From assembly GCF_900102795.1 (NCBI RefSeq), contig NZ_FMWG01000002.1, forward strand, positions 310,001 through 374,000: 64,000 bases of DNA, in the 5' to 3' direction. Under the pieces are notes generated by a model. It searched no databases, was not told where the DNA came from, and saw nothing but the letters and a program-made list of their open reading frames with translations. Both the position numbers and the translations under genes were made by a program. The DNA comes from Epibacterium ulvae (GTDB lineage: Bacteria > Pseudomonadota > Alphaproteobacteria > Rhodobacterales > Rhodobacteraceae). Positions within the stretch are counted from its first letter, which is position 1; each line of letters starts with the position of its first letter. This document shows, one piece after another, positions 1 through 8,233 of the stretch.

Positions 1-113
1 AACACGCCAATTGCGAAGACATGCGCTTGCACTTGGTGAAGGATGCGGATCATCGGTTTTCGGATGAAACATGCCTTGATCTGATCGAATCCGCTGTCAA
101 AGAGGTGCTTTGA
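1..113 (+). CDS. C-terminal end of an alpha/beta hydrolase (partial)
   Basis: Only the last 36 codons are in the window; the gene begins upstream. The frame from base 3 reads HANCEDMRLHLVKDADHRFS and ends at the TGA at 111-113. The stretch LVKDADHRFS, with a His shortly before the C-terminal helix, is what the catalytic-His region of small serine hydrolases of the alpha/beta fold looks like. The stop overlaps the ATG of the next gene (TGATG), so the two are probably translated together. The substrate cannot be judged from this fragment. Confidence 0.6.
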   Translation, partial: HANCEDMRLHLVKDADHRFSDETCLDLIESAVKEVL

Positions 114-706
114 TGCGGCGTTTGCTGTTCATCACACATGCAGATGTGTTGATCGACCCAAACGTTCCGGTTGAACGATGGCCACTGAATGACAAAGGGC
201 GTGCGCGTCATGAAGCGTTTTCAAATGCGCCCTGTCTTGATGGTGTCTTGACTGTTTATTCCAGTGCGGAGCAAAAAGCGCTGGATGGTGCTGAGATTTT
301 GTCAAAAGCACGCGGCATTCCACATCGTATTGAAACCTTGCTTCACGAAAATGATCGCACCGCGACTGGTTTTTTGCCGCCTGAAGACTTTGAACAGGCT
401 GCAGATGCTTTTTTTGCGCACCCAACTGAAAGCATGCGGGGGTGGGAGCGTGCTTGCGATGCACAGGCGCGTGTTGTCTCTGTCTGTCAGCAGATCGCGC
501 GCACCGAGACTGAAGGTGATATTGCGATTGTTGGCCATGGCGGCGTCGGGGCGTTGTTGCTGTGTTATGCGGCAGGTGTCGAGATATCGCGCAGCTATGA
601 CCAGCCGGGACGTGGTGGCGGGAATGTTATTATTTTAAGCCTGCCGACGCTCTCGGTGATAGAAAGCTGGCAGTCGCTTGAGACGTTAAGCGAGAAAACT
701 TCGTAA
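113..706 (+). CDS. Histidine phosphatase (phosphoglycerate mutase-like) family protein
   Basis: A 197-residue cytosolic protein of the histidine phosphatase superfamily. The N-terminal strand LLFITHAD stands where the family has RHG: the phospho-accepting His is kept, but the preceding Arg is Thr and the following Gly is Ala. The second catalytic region IAIVGHGGVGALLL is intact. The ATG at 113 overlaps the stop of the upstream hydrolase gene; a TTG three bases earlier is a less likely start. Length fits a minimal member of the family. The substrate is unknown, and the lost Arg of the RHG box may mean low or altered phosphatase activity. Confidence 0.7.
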   Translation: MRRLLFITHADVLIDPNVPVERWPLNDKGRARHEAFSNAPCLDGVLTVYSSAEQKALDGAEILSKARGIPHRIETLLHENDRTATGFLPPEDFEQAADAFFAHPTESMRGWERACDAQARVVSVCQQIARTETEGDIAIVGHGGVGALLLCYAAGVEISRSYDQPGRGGGNVIILSLPTLSVIESWQSLETLSEKTS

Positions 707-842
707 AATACGCTGCATTTGCTTGTGGTTGTGTATTTAAATTCTCTTCTTTTAGGGCACAGTTTGAGAGACAGTTAAACCTAACGCGATCGCTCGGCTC
801 TTTGTTGGGGCTGAGCAAACACAAATATCAAGAGAGATGAAT

Positions 843-1589
843 ATGCAGCCAGTGCCAGATGCGATTGATCCTCTTGTCTTTATACCGGGCATGATGATGG
901 ATGGGCGATTGTTTCGTCATCAAAATCTGGCGCTTAACCCTGAGCGTGCGACGATCAGCTTTCTACCGATAGGAGAAGATCGCATCGAAGCTTTGGCTGA
1001 GCGTGCTCTGGCGCAACTGCCAGAACGGTTTGCGCTTGTTGGCCATGGGCTGGGGGGGATTGTTGCAATGGAAGTGGTGCGCCGCGCACCTGCGCGTGTG
1101 TTGCGGTTGTGTTTGATGTCGACCTCACCGTTGCCGGAAAGCCCGACGCAAGCCTCTGAACGAGAGCCATTGATTATCGGAGCGCGCACGGGGCGTCTGC
1201 TTGAAGCTGTGAAAGCCAACCTGTGTGCTGATTGGATGGCACCGGGTGCGGGGCGACTGACATTATCTGAAGAGATTTTACAGATAGGCCTAGAGCTTGG
1301 TGCAGATGTATTTGTTCAACAATCTCGCGCGTTACAGCGACGCGCGGATCTGCAAAGTGCTTTGCGACGTTTTAAGGGGCCATCACTGGTGCTGTGCGGA
1401 GAGCATGATCAATTGTTCCCGCTAAAGCGCCAAAAGCTTTTGGCTGATCTATTGCCGCATTCGCAACTACAGATTATTCCGCACGCCGCGCATATGGCGC
1501 CTCTTGAAAATCCTGTTTTGGTGACACAGGCGCTGGCAAACTGGTTGTCCTGGCCCGCTGAAGAAACCGGTCTTGCGCGGGATGCTTAG
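843..1589 (+). CDS. Alpha/beta hydrolase-fold protein with substituted nucleophile
   Basis: A 248-residue protein of the alpha/beta hydrolase fold. The oxyanion strand is LVFIPGMMMDGRLF, the acid loop is CGEHDQLFP and the catalytic-His loop is PHAAHMAPLENP. The nucleophile elbow reads VGHGLGGIVAMEV, so the expected Ser of GxSxG is a Gly (codon ggg). Either the protein is not a classical serine hydrolase or it is a degenerate copy. There are two in-frame ATGs, at 837 and 843; the AGAGAG at 831-836 sits at proper distance only from 843, so I chose that one. The 3' end overlaps the convergent gene by 4 bases. Confidence 0.7.
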   Translation: MQPVPDAIDPLVFIPGMMMDGRLFRHQNLALNPERATISFLPIGEDRIEALAERALAQLPERFALVGHGLGGIVAMEVVRRAPARVLRLCLMSTSPLPESPTQASEREPLIIGARTGRLLEAVKANLCADWMAPGAGRLTLSEEILQIGLELGADVFVQQSRALQRRADLQSALRRFKGPSLVLCGEHDQLFPLKRQKLLADLLPHSQLQIIPHAAHMAPLENPVLVTQALANWLSWPAEETGLARDA

Positions 1590-2194
1590 CGATCCAATGC
1601 GGCGCGCTCTTTCTGGCTGAGTACGAAAGGTTCACTGACCGGTGTTTTGGTTTCCATGTTGAAAAACGGGTTTTCTTTCCAGCGGCCAGACAGGCGCGCG
1701 CTCACAATTCGGTTTACCAGCGCCATGCCAAATTGCATCACGCCCTCGGTTCGTGGTGGGCCATTTTTTTGAGGCACAAAGGCTTTTACGCGGGCAGGGC
1801 CCAATGTCTCGGGGTGTTTGCAGAACCGCAATTGGAGCGCACAAAGCGGGATATCCGGTTTGGGCAGTGTTGTGGCTATGGGGGTGTTGCAGCACGTCGT
1901 ATGCCAACGCAGTGGTCCCCGCTTTGACAGCCGAAAGACACGTATATGTTCTATGCCGTTGGTAAACAAAAGACCGTCTGGCGACATGTGTAACAGTTCA
2001 ATACCGGATGCCTTTGGCGTGATTTGCGCTTCAGACTCGCGGCGCAAATAGGTGTCAGCCGCACGACAATCTCCACAAAAACAGGTTACACGGGTGGCAG
2101 CTTTTACGGCTTCAAGAGACGCAACAGCTGTCACCTTGCCACAGTCGCAAGAAAGCTCCTGAGTCTGCGGCGGGAATTTCTGACGCCCAAACAT
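1586..2194 (-). CDS. DUF6151/GFA-like zinc-binding protein
   Basis: A 202-residue protein with a cysteine pattern like the GFA (glutathione-dependent formaldehyde-activating) fold: LSCDCGKV near the N-terminus, TCFCGDC about residue 38, and HTTCCNTPIAT about residue 100. These Cys clusters would bind zinc. The overall shape matches the DUF6151 group, whose function is not established. I started at the ATG at 2194; a TTG one codon upstream is the other option. The gene converges on the upstream hydrolase and overlaps it by 4 bases. It is followed by phaZ on the same strand, but no link to PHB metabolism is evident. Confidence 0.65.
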   Translation of the reverse strand: MFGRQKFPPQTQELSCDCGKVTAVASLEAVKAATRVTCFCGDCRAADTYLRRESEAQITPKASGIELLHMSPDGLLFTNGIEHIRVFRLSKRGPLRWHTTCCNTPIATTLPKPDIPLCALQLRFCKHPETLGPARVKAFVPQKNGPPRTEGVMQFGMALVNRIVSARLSGRWKENPFFNMETKTPVSEPFVLSQKERAALDR

Positions 2195-2218
2195 CAAAAT
2201 CCTCGAAGTTGGTGCGTG

Positions 2219-3484
2219 CTATTCTGCAGCTGTTTTCTGATTTGGAGCTGTGGTTCGGCTGTTGGAGTTCATGAAATCGATCACCAATGGGCGAATGTTG
2301 TTGCGCCAGCTGCGGCCCGCAAAGATACCATAGTGACCTGCATTGGGTTCGACATGGCTCGCCTTTTTACTGTCATCCAATCCAGTACACAGATCAAGCG
2401 CTGCAATGCATTGACCGGGGGCGGAAATGTCGTCTTTAGCACCTTCAACGGTTTTAATCGCCACATCCGTGATCTTGCTTAGATCGACCTTATGGCCATT
2501 CACCACAAATGCGTTCTTTGCGATTTCGCGGTTTTTAAAGATGCGTTCAACGGTCGAAAGATAGAATTCGGCGGGCATGTCCATCACCGCAAGATATTCG
2601 TCATAGAACCGGTTGTGCGGATCGTGGTCTGAGGCGTCTCCCTGTGCGACGCGCCCAATCTGGTCTGCAAAGGCTTTTGAATGACGTTCCATGTTCATCG
2701 ACATGAACGACGAAAGTTGCAGTAGGCCTGGGTAAACTTTACGTCCAACGCCTTTGTATTTAAAACCAACACGTTGGATTGCTGTTTCTTCCAGCTGGCC
2801 CATGGTGACACGGCGCCCAAAATCAGTCACATCAGTTGGGGTTGCGTCCGGGTCAACTGGACCGCCGATCAGGGTGAGGGAGCTGGGCTGTGCCTTTGGG
2901 TCTTGCTCTGCAAGGTAGGCCGTTGCGGCAAGGGTCAAAGGCACGGGCTGACAGACCGCGACGACATGAATATCGTTGCCAAGTTCGCGCATGAAATCGA
3001 CAAGATACTGTGTGTAATCTTCCACATCAAATTTGCCCGCTGAGACGGGGATGTCGCGCGCGTTATGCCAATCCGTGACATAGACTTCGCAGTTTTCCAT
3101 CAGGCTTTTCACGGTTGAGCGCAGCAGCGTAGCATAATGCCCGGACATTGGTGCGACAAGCAGGACGCGGCGGGGTTGTGGTTTGCGGCCAGCAACATGG
3201 AAGTGGATCAGATCTCCGAAAGGACGCTCTACCACAGTGTCCACTTCTACAAGATGATCTTTCCCATCTTCGCAAGTTACGGTATGAATACCCCAGTCTG
3301 GTTTTACGATCATACGCTGAAAAGTTCGCTCGGTCACTTCGCCCCAAGCAGCCATCCAGCTCAGCGCTGGGTTCGGGATCGCCGAGAAGCACGGAGAAGA
3401 GGCAAAGGATAACGCGGAAGCCCCCAGCCATTGGTTGGTGTTTCGCATCGTTTCCATCAGGTCATATGCTACCATGTACCGCAT
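2219..3484 (-). CDS. phaZ: Intracellular polyhydroxyalkanoate depolymerase
   Basis: Hydrolyses intracellular PHB granules to 3-hydroxybutyrate units. The 421-residue product begins MRYMVAYDLMETMRNTN, a typical N-terminus of this depolymerase group. An alpha/beta core has the lipase-like box VAVCQPV, with Cys as nucleophile, as known for intracellular PHB depolymerases. Near the C-terminus EPNAGHYGIFAGRSWRN supplies the catalytic His. I chose the ATG at 3484 because GAGGAGAG lies just upstream; a longer reading to 3508 has no such site. The gene is divergent from phaC and shares a 137-base control region that carries a PhaR-type operator, so breakdown and synthesis may be regulated together. 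Confidence 0.93.
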   Translation of the reverse strand: MRYMVAYDLMETMRNTNQWLGASALSFASSPCFSAIPNPALSWMAAWGEVTERTFQRMIVKPDWGIHTVTCEDGKDHLVEVDTVVERPFGDLIHFHVAGRKPQPRRVLLVAPMSGHYATLLRSTVKSLMENCEVYVTDWHNARDIPVSAGKFDVEDYTQYLVDFMRELGNDIHVVAVCQPVPLTLAATAYLAEQDPKAQPSSLTLIGGPVDPDATPTDVTDFGRRVTMGQLEETAIQRVGFKYKGVGRKVYPGLLQLSSFMSMNMERHSKAFADQIGRVAQGDASDHDPHNRFYDEYLAVMDMPAEFYLSTVERIFKNREIAKNAFVVNGHKVDLSKITDVAIKTVEGAKDDISAPGQCIAALDLCTGLDDSKKASHVEPNAGHYGIFAGRSWRNNIRPLVIDFMNSNSRTTAPNQKTAAE

Positions 3485-3586
3485 CTGGCTCTCCTCAATG
3501 TGCCACACCTTGCAGGAATTTTTCGATAAGAAGGATCACCCTCTCGGAGTTCGCTCTCTTTGTCGTAAAATACCCAGGCCGCTATT

Positions 3587-3597
3587 CTGCATAGCAG
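3587..3597. promoter_or_regulatory. Candidate PhaR operator between phaZ and phaC
   Basis: Reads CTGC-ATA-GCAG, an exact match to the CTGC-N3-GCAG palindrome reported for PhaR of Rhodobacter sphaeroides. It lies 25 bases upstream of the phaC ATG, just before its AGGAGG ribosome site, inside the phaZ-phaC divergent region. A repressor bound here could block both promoters or phaC initiation. The match is direct; occupancy is inferred. Confidence 0.65.
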
Positions 3598-3621
3598 AAA
3601 GACTAGGAGGGATTATTTAAG

Positions 3622-5421
3622 ATGACAACAAGTGAAGACGTTTCAAAAGTGGGTTCGCCAGAACATGTTGATCTTCTTAAGGAAAACATGTCTCGTGTCG
3701 ATGAGCTATCCAAGCGATTGGCACAAGCAGTGGCACTTAAAGAACCACATAACCCGGGATTGGATGGTCCGAATCAAGAATTGTTTGCGCGTGCGGCGAC
3801 GGCATATTGGGCTGAGATGTGGCAGAACCCGGCGCGTTTGATGGAACAGCAAGCCGCCTATTGGGGGCAAACGATGGCAAATTTTGCTGAGGCGCAGAAT
3901 GCGGCCAAAGCAGAAGACGAGATTTCAGAGTCAGCAATCTCGGATCGGCGTTTTTCCCACGGTATGTGGGAGAGCAATCCTTATTTTAGATATATCAAGC
4001 AACAGTATTTAACCAACGCCAATGCCATTCATGAGGCGGTTGAAGAGGTCGACGAGCTTGAACCGATCGATAAAAAACGCTTGCGGTATTTTGCGGATCA
4101 GATTGTCCAGATGATGGCTCCGACGAATTTTCTGGCGACAAACCCAGAAGCGCTTGAACGGGCCCTGGAAACAGATGGTCAATCGCTTGTTGATGGGTTG
4201 GAGAACCTGGTTGCGGATCTTGAAGCCAACAATGGCGAAATGATCGTTCGCCTGGTGGATGAAAACGCCTTTGAGGTGGGCCGCAACCTTGCGACGACAC
4301 CGGGGGATGTGGTTTTTCGCAATAAAATGCTGGAACTGATCCAGTATCGTCCAACGACTGAGACAGTTCATCAGACACCGATCGTGATGTTTCCACCTTG
4401 GATCAACAAATATTATATCCTCGATCTGAAAGAGAAAAATAGTTTTGTGAAATGGGTGACAGATCAGGGCTACACATTGTTTGTGGTCTCATGGGTCAAC
4501 CCGGATGAGAGCTATGCCGATGTTGGCATGGAGGAATATATCCAAGATGGATATTTGAAAGTCATCGACGTTGTAAAAGAAATCTGTGACGTGCCACAGA
4601 TCAATGCGATCGGATATTGTATTGCTGGAACAACGCTGAGCCTGACCTTGGCCTTGCTGAAGGCGCGGGGCGACAAATCTATAAAGTCAGCCACTTTTTT
4701 CACTACGCTGACTGATTTTTCAGATCAGGGAGAGTTCACACCCTTTCTGCAGAATGATTTCATTGACGGGATCGAAGAACAGGTGAGCCATGACGGGATT
4801 TTAAAGTCTTGGATTATGGCGCGTACCTTTTCGTTCCTGCGTTCGAATGATTTGATCTATCGGCCGGCCATACGCAGTTACATGATGGGAGAGGCGCCGC
4901 CTGCTTTTGATCTTTTGTTCTGGAATGGGGATGGATCCAATCTGCCGGGCAAAATGGCGATGCAATATCTGCGTGGTCTGTGCCAGCGCAATGAATTTGC
5001 GGAAGAGGGGTTTGAACTTCTTGGTGAGACGCTCAAACTGAAGGATGTGGATGTACCACTTATGGCGATCAGCTGTGAGACAGATCATATTGCGCAATGG
5101 ACGGAATGTTTGCGCGGCGTGCAGCAGATGGGATCTCGCAGCAAGACCTTTGTCGTTTCCCAATCAGGGCATATCGCAGGGATTGTGAACCCGCCCAACC
5201 GGAACAAGTATGGCCACTATACCAATACCAAACTCAAGGGGAGTGCTGCTGAATGGATGGAAGGTGCCACCTTTAACGAGGGATCGTGGTGGCCGCTGTG
5301 GTCAAATTGGTTGAAAAAACGGTCCGGCAAGCAGGTTCCAGCGCGAAAACCGGGCAGTGAGTCGTCTCCAGCGCTACAGGATGCGCCCGGAAGTTATATT
5401 TTGATCAAGGCAACTGATTGA
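3622..5421 (+). CDS. phaC: Class I poly(3-hydroxyalkanoate) synthase
   Basis: Polymerises 3-hydroxyacyl-CoA into PHB at the granule surface. The 599-residue length suits a class I enzyme that works without PhaE or PhaR subunits. The N-terminal domain contains NPYFRYIKQQYL. The catalytic domain has the lipase-like box GYCIAGT with the nucleophile Cys at about residue 333, an acid region ISCETDHIAQW, and the catalytic His in SQSGHIAGIVNPP. The ATG at 3622 follows AGGAGGGATTATTTAAG. It heads a rightward group phaC-phaP-phaR, although the phaC-phaP gap carries its own operators and probably a separate promoter. Confidence 0.96.
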   Translation: MTTSEDVSKVGSPEHVDLLKENMSRVDELSKRLAQAVALKEPHNPGLDGPNQELFARAATAYWAEMWQNPARLMEQQAAYWGQTMANFAEAQNAAKAEDEISESAISDRRFSHGMWESNPYFRYIKQQYLTNANAIHEAVEEVDELEPIDKKRLRYFADQIVQMMAPTNFLATNPEALERALETDGQSLVDGLENLVADLEANNGEMIVRLVDENAFEVGRNLATTPGDVVFRNKMLELIQYRPTTETVHQTPIVMFPPWINKYYILDLKEKNSFVKWVTDQGYTLFVVSWVNPDESYADVGMEEYIQDGYLKVIDVVKEICDVPQINAIGYCIAGTTLSLTLALLKARGDKSIKSATFFTTLTDFSDQGEFTPFLQNDFIDGIEEQVSHDGILKSWIMARTFSFLRSNDLIYRPAIRSYMMGEAPPAFDLLFWNGDGSNLPGKMAMQYLRGLCQRNEFAEEGFELLGETLKLKDVDVPLMAISCETDHIAQWTECLRGVQQMGSRSKTFVVSQSGHIAGIVNPPNRNKYGHYTNTKLKGSAAEWMEGATFNEGSWWPLWSNWLKKRSGKQVPARKPGSESSPALQDAPGSYILIKATD

Positions 5422-5446
5422 TTTTGCGGGTTTTGCGATAATTTTT

Positions 5447-5486
5447 CTGCGATGCAGCATAAAAAACTTGATTTGCTGCATCGCAG
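5447..5486. promoter_or_regulatory. Paired PhaR operators upstream of phaP, arranged as a 13-bp inverted repeat
   Basis: Two exact CTGC-N3-GCAG sites occur at 5447-5457 (N3 = GAT) and 5476-5486 (N3 = ATC). They sit in perfectly complementary 13-base arms, 5447-5459 and 5474-5486, separated by 14 bases. The pair lies 26 bases after phaC and about 64 bases before the phaP start. PhaR is known in related species to repress phasin genes until granules form. The same arms could also fold as a hairpin at the phaC 3' end, but no T tract follows, so an operator is the better reading. Confidence 0.75.
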
Positions 5487-5549
5487 CATTCATATTGTCA
5501 TCATCAAACAACGCGGTACGAAATCCGCTGCTTTTCAAGGATTACTAAG

Positions 5550-5996
5550 ATGGCTAAGACCCAAGACTTCACCGCACTTATGAAAGACATGATGGGCTCT
5601 TTCCCTGTAGACACATCTGCAATGGAAGACGCATTCAAAAATACCGCCGCTTTGAACGAGAAGCTGGCTTCTGTAGCATTGGAAGCGGCAGAGAAATCTG
5701 CTGAGATTTCAAACGTCTGGACCAAAGACGCGATTGCAAAGCTGGGCACCATTTCCAAAGCGCAAGCAGAGCCTGCGGATTATGCAAAAGTCGCAACTGA
5801 TTATGCATCTGCGTCTGCCGAAGTTGCTGCCGAAAACATGGCGGCCTTTGCTGAAGTTGCCAAGAAAGTTCAAATGGAGACAGTTGAACTGCTGATGGCC
5901 GCTGGGAAAGACATCAGCGAAGAAGCCACAGCTGCTGTAAAAAAAGCCACCGATGAGGTGACCACAGCAGCAAAGAAAGCAACTGCTGCGAAGTAA
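5550..5996 (+). CDS. phaP: Phasin, PHB granule-associated protein
   Basis: A 148-residue Ala/Lys/Glu-rich, helix-forming protein with the phasin_2 look: MAKTQDFTALMKDMMGSFP, then NAAL-type amphipathic helices, and an Ala/Lys tail with two similar segments (AAVKKATDE and AAKKATAAK). Phasins coat PHB granules and control their number and size. The low-complexity tail resembles other phasins with PhaF-like C-termini. The gene stands between phaC and phaR, is preceded by two PhaR-type operators, and is followed by a strong terminator at 6056-6082. It is therefore probably a highly expressed single-gene transcript. Confidence 0.93.
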   Translation: MAKTQDFTALMKDMMGSFPVDTSAMEDAFKNTAALNEKLASVALEAAEKSAEISNVWTKDAIAKLGTISKAQAEPADYAKVATDYASASAEVAAENMAAFAEVAKKVQMETVELLMAAGKDISEEATAAVKKATDEVTTAAKKATAAK

Positions 5997-6055
5997 TTTA
6001 AATCGACATATTGTATCTGTTCCCTCCTCCCTAGAGGTACAGTGTGTTGGTGATA

Positions 6056-6082
6056 GGCAGACCTTTGGGTCTGCCTTTTTTT
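6056..6082 (+). terminator. Rho-independent terminator after phaP
   Basis: An 8-bp perfect stem (GGCAGACC at 6056-6063, GGTCTGCC at 6068-6075) with a four-base loop is followed by seven T. It separates phaP from phaR, so phaR must have its own promoter. Confidence 0.9.
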
Positions 6083-6178
6083 GTTTGATATATGGACAGG
6101 ATGCGGTTGCTGAAGGCGACCCAATCTTTTGTGGTGTTCGCAAGGCTTTTCTTTTGTTTTGCACTCGCATAGGATTTG

Positions 6179-6189
6179 CTGCAGCGCAT
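6179..6189. promoter_or_regulatory. Near-match PhaR operator upstream of phaR
   Basis: Reads CTGC-AGC-GCAT, seven of eight consensus positions of CTGC-N3-GCAG. It lies 22 bases before the phaR ATG. Autorepression of phaR is known in related bacteria and would fit, but the single mismatch keeps this tentative. Confidence 0.4.
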
Positions 6190-6210
6190 CAAGGTTCTGA
6201 GAGGATTGAT

Positions 6211-6768
6211 ATGGCGGAACAGGTCAGCCCCTTACTTATCAAACGATATGCAAGTCGACGGCTCTATAATACAGAAACCAGTGACTATGTGACGCTGGAG
6301 GATATCGCAGGCTTTATCCGCGAAGGGCGCGAAGTTCAGATCGTTGATTTGAAATCTGGCGATGACCTCACGCGCCAATATTTGCTGCAAATTATTGCGG
6401 AACATGAAAGCCGCGGTGAAAATGTGCTGCCAATCAACGTGCTAAGTGATCTGGTGCGCAGCTACATGGTTCCAGGTGGTGGTGTGATGCCGCAATTCCT
6501 GCAAAGCTCGTTTGATATGTTGCGGGAAAGCCAGTCTAAGATGATGGAAAACATGACTTCAATGAATCCCATGGCGCAAATACCGGGATTTGAGGCGATG
6601 AAAAGCCAGCAGGAAGCGTTTCTTAAGGCGATGACGGGCGGTTTTGGGACGGGATGGCCTGGCGCTGGAGAGGCAAGAGACGGCGAAGCATCAGACGGGG
6701 AGGAAGACCTGAGTGATATCAAACGCCAGCTTGCTGAATTACAGGATAAGCTTTCTAAAATGAAATAA
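6211..6768 (+). CDS. phaR: PHB synthesis repressor PhaR
   Basis: A 185-residue DNA-binding repressor that also binds PHB, tying phasin expression to polymer content. The N-terminal PHB/PHA accumulation regulator domain is clear (PLLIKRYASRRLYNTETSDY, then YVTLEDIAGFI and SGDDLTRQYLLQII). A Met-rich middle follows, then a C-terminal helix SDIKRQLAELQDKLSKMK with coiled-coil heptads. The reading frame is open upstream to 6085, but homologues start MAEQ/MA and GAGAGG precedes the ATG at 6211. It is likely autoregulated through the near-match operator at 6179. The 3' end is followed by a structured repeat at 6796-6875. Confidence 0.94.
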   Translation: MAEQVSPLLIKRYASRRLYNTETSDYVTLEDIAGFIREGREVQIVDLKSGDDLTRQYLLQIIAEHESRGENVLPINVLSDLVRSYMVPGGGVMPQFLQSSFDMLRESQSKMMENMTSMNPMAQIPGFEAMKSQQEAFLKAMTGGFGTGWPGAGEARDGEASDGEEDLSDIKRQLAELQDKLSKMK

Positions 6769-6795
6769 AGCGCGTTTGGAGCTTTGCTTAGAAAA

Positions 6796-6875
6796 GGGGG
6801 GCTCTCCCGCCCGAACTTTAGCCCCATTCGGGACTGCGTTCCGTTGGGCCAAGCGTCGCGCTGATGCGCGACGCT
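6796..6875 (+). repeat. Structured intergenic element, copy 1
   Basis: The order is a G-rich block GGGGGGCTCTCCCGC (6796-6810), a middle hairpin (CCCGAA 6810-6815 with TTCGGG 6827-6832), TTGGGCC (6844-6850), and a distal perfect 10-bp hairpin (6852-6861 with 6866-6875, loop TGAT). It starts 28 bases after the phaR stop and lies between the convergent phaR and aminotransferase genes. Two further copies with the same order but different stem sequences lie at 30035-30123 and 55916-56000. It could act as a bidirectional terminator or 3' stabiliser, or be a palindromic repeat. Confidence 0.7.
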
Positions 6876-6888
6876 GTATCATCAAGGA

Positions 6889-8097
6889 TCAGGCGGCAGC
6901 GCGGTTTGTTGCTGTTGCTGCAGCCTTTAGTAGGATGTCACAGATTACATCCAGTTCTTCGCGAGACAAACGCACAGGAAGTCTGACGTCACAGGCCTGC
7001 ATCAACATCTTTCGGGTTTGTGGAAGATTTGGCGTGTCGCCTAAAAACTGCCAGTTCCAAAATGCACGGGCATTGTCTTGTGAACGGCCAAAAATCTGAA
7101 CTTTTATACCGTTTTCTGCAGCTGTTGCTGCAAAGAGATCAATCTGTGCTTCGCTTAAACCGACAAGATTGAATTGGATCGAATCCGGCGCACGTTCTTC
7201 GGGCGGCAGCGGATCTGGCACGCGTAAAACATCTGAGCTGTGCAAGCGATCCGCGACATAATTATGATTGGCCAGACCATCGCGCACGCGACGGGCAAGT
7301 TCAGGCAGTTGAGGGCGGATCACCACAGCTGACAGATTGGACATACGCAGGTTGTACAGCGGCAGTTTGTTCTGCCAGCGGTCAAATGCATTCTGAAGCT
7401 CGGGGTCGTTTTGACCTTCTGGCCCTTTGTGCTTTTTCCAATTGTGCTCATAGGCGCCAGACATAATCACGGTACGCGCGATAAGGTCTGCATCGTTGGA
7501 AACAAGGATGCCACCTTCACCTGCGTTGATCATCTTGTAGGACTGAAAGGAGAAACAACCGATTTTCCCCAAGGTTCCTATGTTCTGACCGTGCCAAGTG
7601 GTGCCAAGGGAATGGGCGGCGTCTTCGATCACTGGGATATTACGTGCATTGCACAGCGCCATTATGGCGTCCATGTCAGAGGTGTGACCTCGCATATGGC
7701 TGATGATGACGGCTTTGATGTCTTGGTCCAGCTTGGCCTCAAAATCTGCCATATTGATACGATAGTTGTCTGCAACTTCGCACAGTACGGGCACGCAATC
7801 CGCATGTACAACGGACGAGGGCACGGCTGCAAATGTAAAGGCAGGGATCAGAACACGCGCGTCACGCGGCAGTTCAAGGGCTTTGAGAGAGAGAAACAAA
7901 GCTGCTGAGCAGGAAGAGACAGCCAGCGCATATTTTGTGCCAAGCAACGCCGCAAATTCCTGTTCCAAGAGTGTCACAGGCGCATTTTCTGCGGCCGTGT
8001 AACGGAAAAGATCACCACTTTGCAATAAGGCGTCGATGGCTGCGCGTGCATCCTGGGGAATGGCTTCAGCGGTGTGAACGTCGGGCACTTGTACCAT
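6889..8097 (-). CDS. DegT/DnrJ/EryC1/StrS-family PLP aminotransferase
   Basis: A 402-residue PLP enzyme. Seen are the cofactor-phosphate motif AVSSCSAALFLSLKAL, the Asp in PVIEDAAHSLG, and the Schiff-base Lys in SFQSYKMINAGEGG. The family usually aminates keto-sugars, but also some other carbonyl substrates. No sugar-nucleotide or polysaccharide gene is nearby; instead the gene is the last of a leftward series with glutamine-synthetase-like ligases and an amino-acid importer. A role in amine or amino-acid conversion is therefore possible, but this is inference from position. The ATG at 8097 has AGGA upstream. The 136-base gap to the next gene allows a separate promoter. Confidence 0.82.
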   Translation of the reverse strand: MVQVPDVHTAEAIPQDARAAIDALLQSGDLFRYTAAENAPVTLLEQEFAALLGTKYALAVSSCSAALFLSLKALELPRDARVLIPAFTFAAVPSSVVHADCVPVLCEVADNYRINMADFEAKLDQDIKAVIISHMRGHTSDMDAIMALCNARNIPVIEDAAHSLGTTWHGQNIGTLGKIGCFSFQSYKMINAGEGGILVSNDADLIARTVIMSGAYEHNWKKHKGPEGQNDPELQNAFDRWQNKLPLYNLRMSNLSAVVIRPQLPELARRVRDGLANHNYVADRLHSSDVLRVPDPLPPEERAPDSIQFNLVGLSEAQIDLFAATAAENGIKVQIFGRSQDNARAFWNWQFLGDTPNLPQTRKMLMQACDVRLPVRLSREELDVICDILLKAAATATNRAAA

Positions 8098-8233
8098 ATT
8101 TCAAAATCCTGAATTTACTCTTTGGATAATCTAAATGAAGACGTGAGCTATGCCAACCTGTGTCGCTGTGTTGCGCAAAGATTTCACAGAACTGTTGCGT
8201 GAGAGCGATTTTATCGGCTGAAGATTGCCAGTC

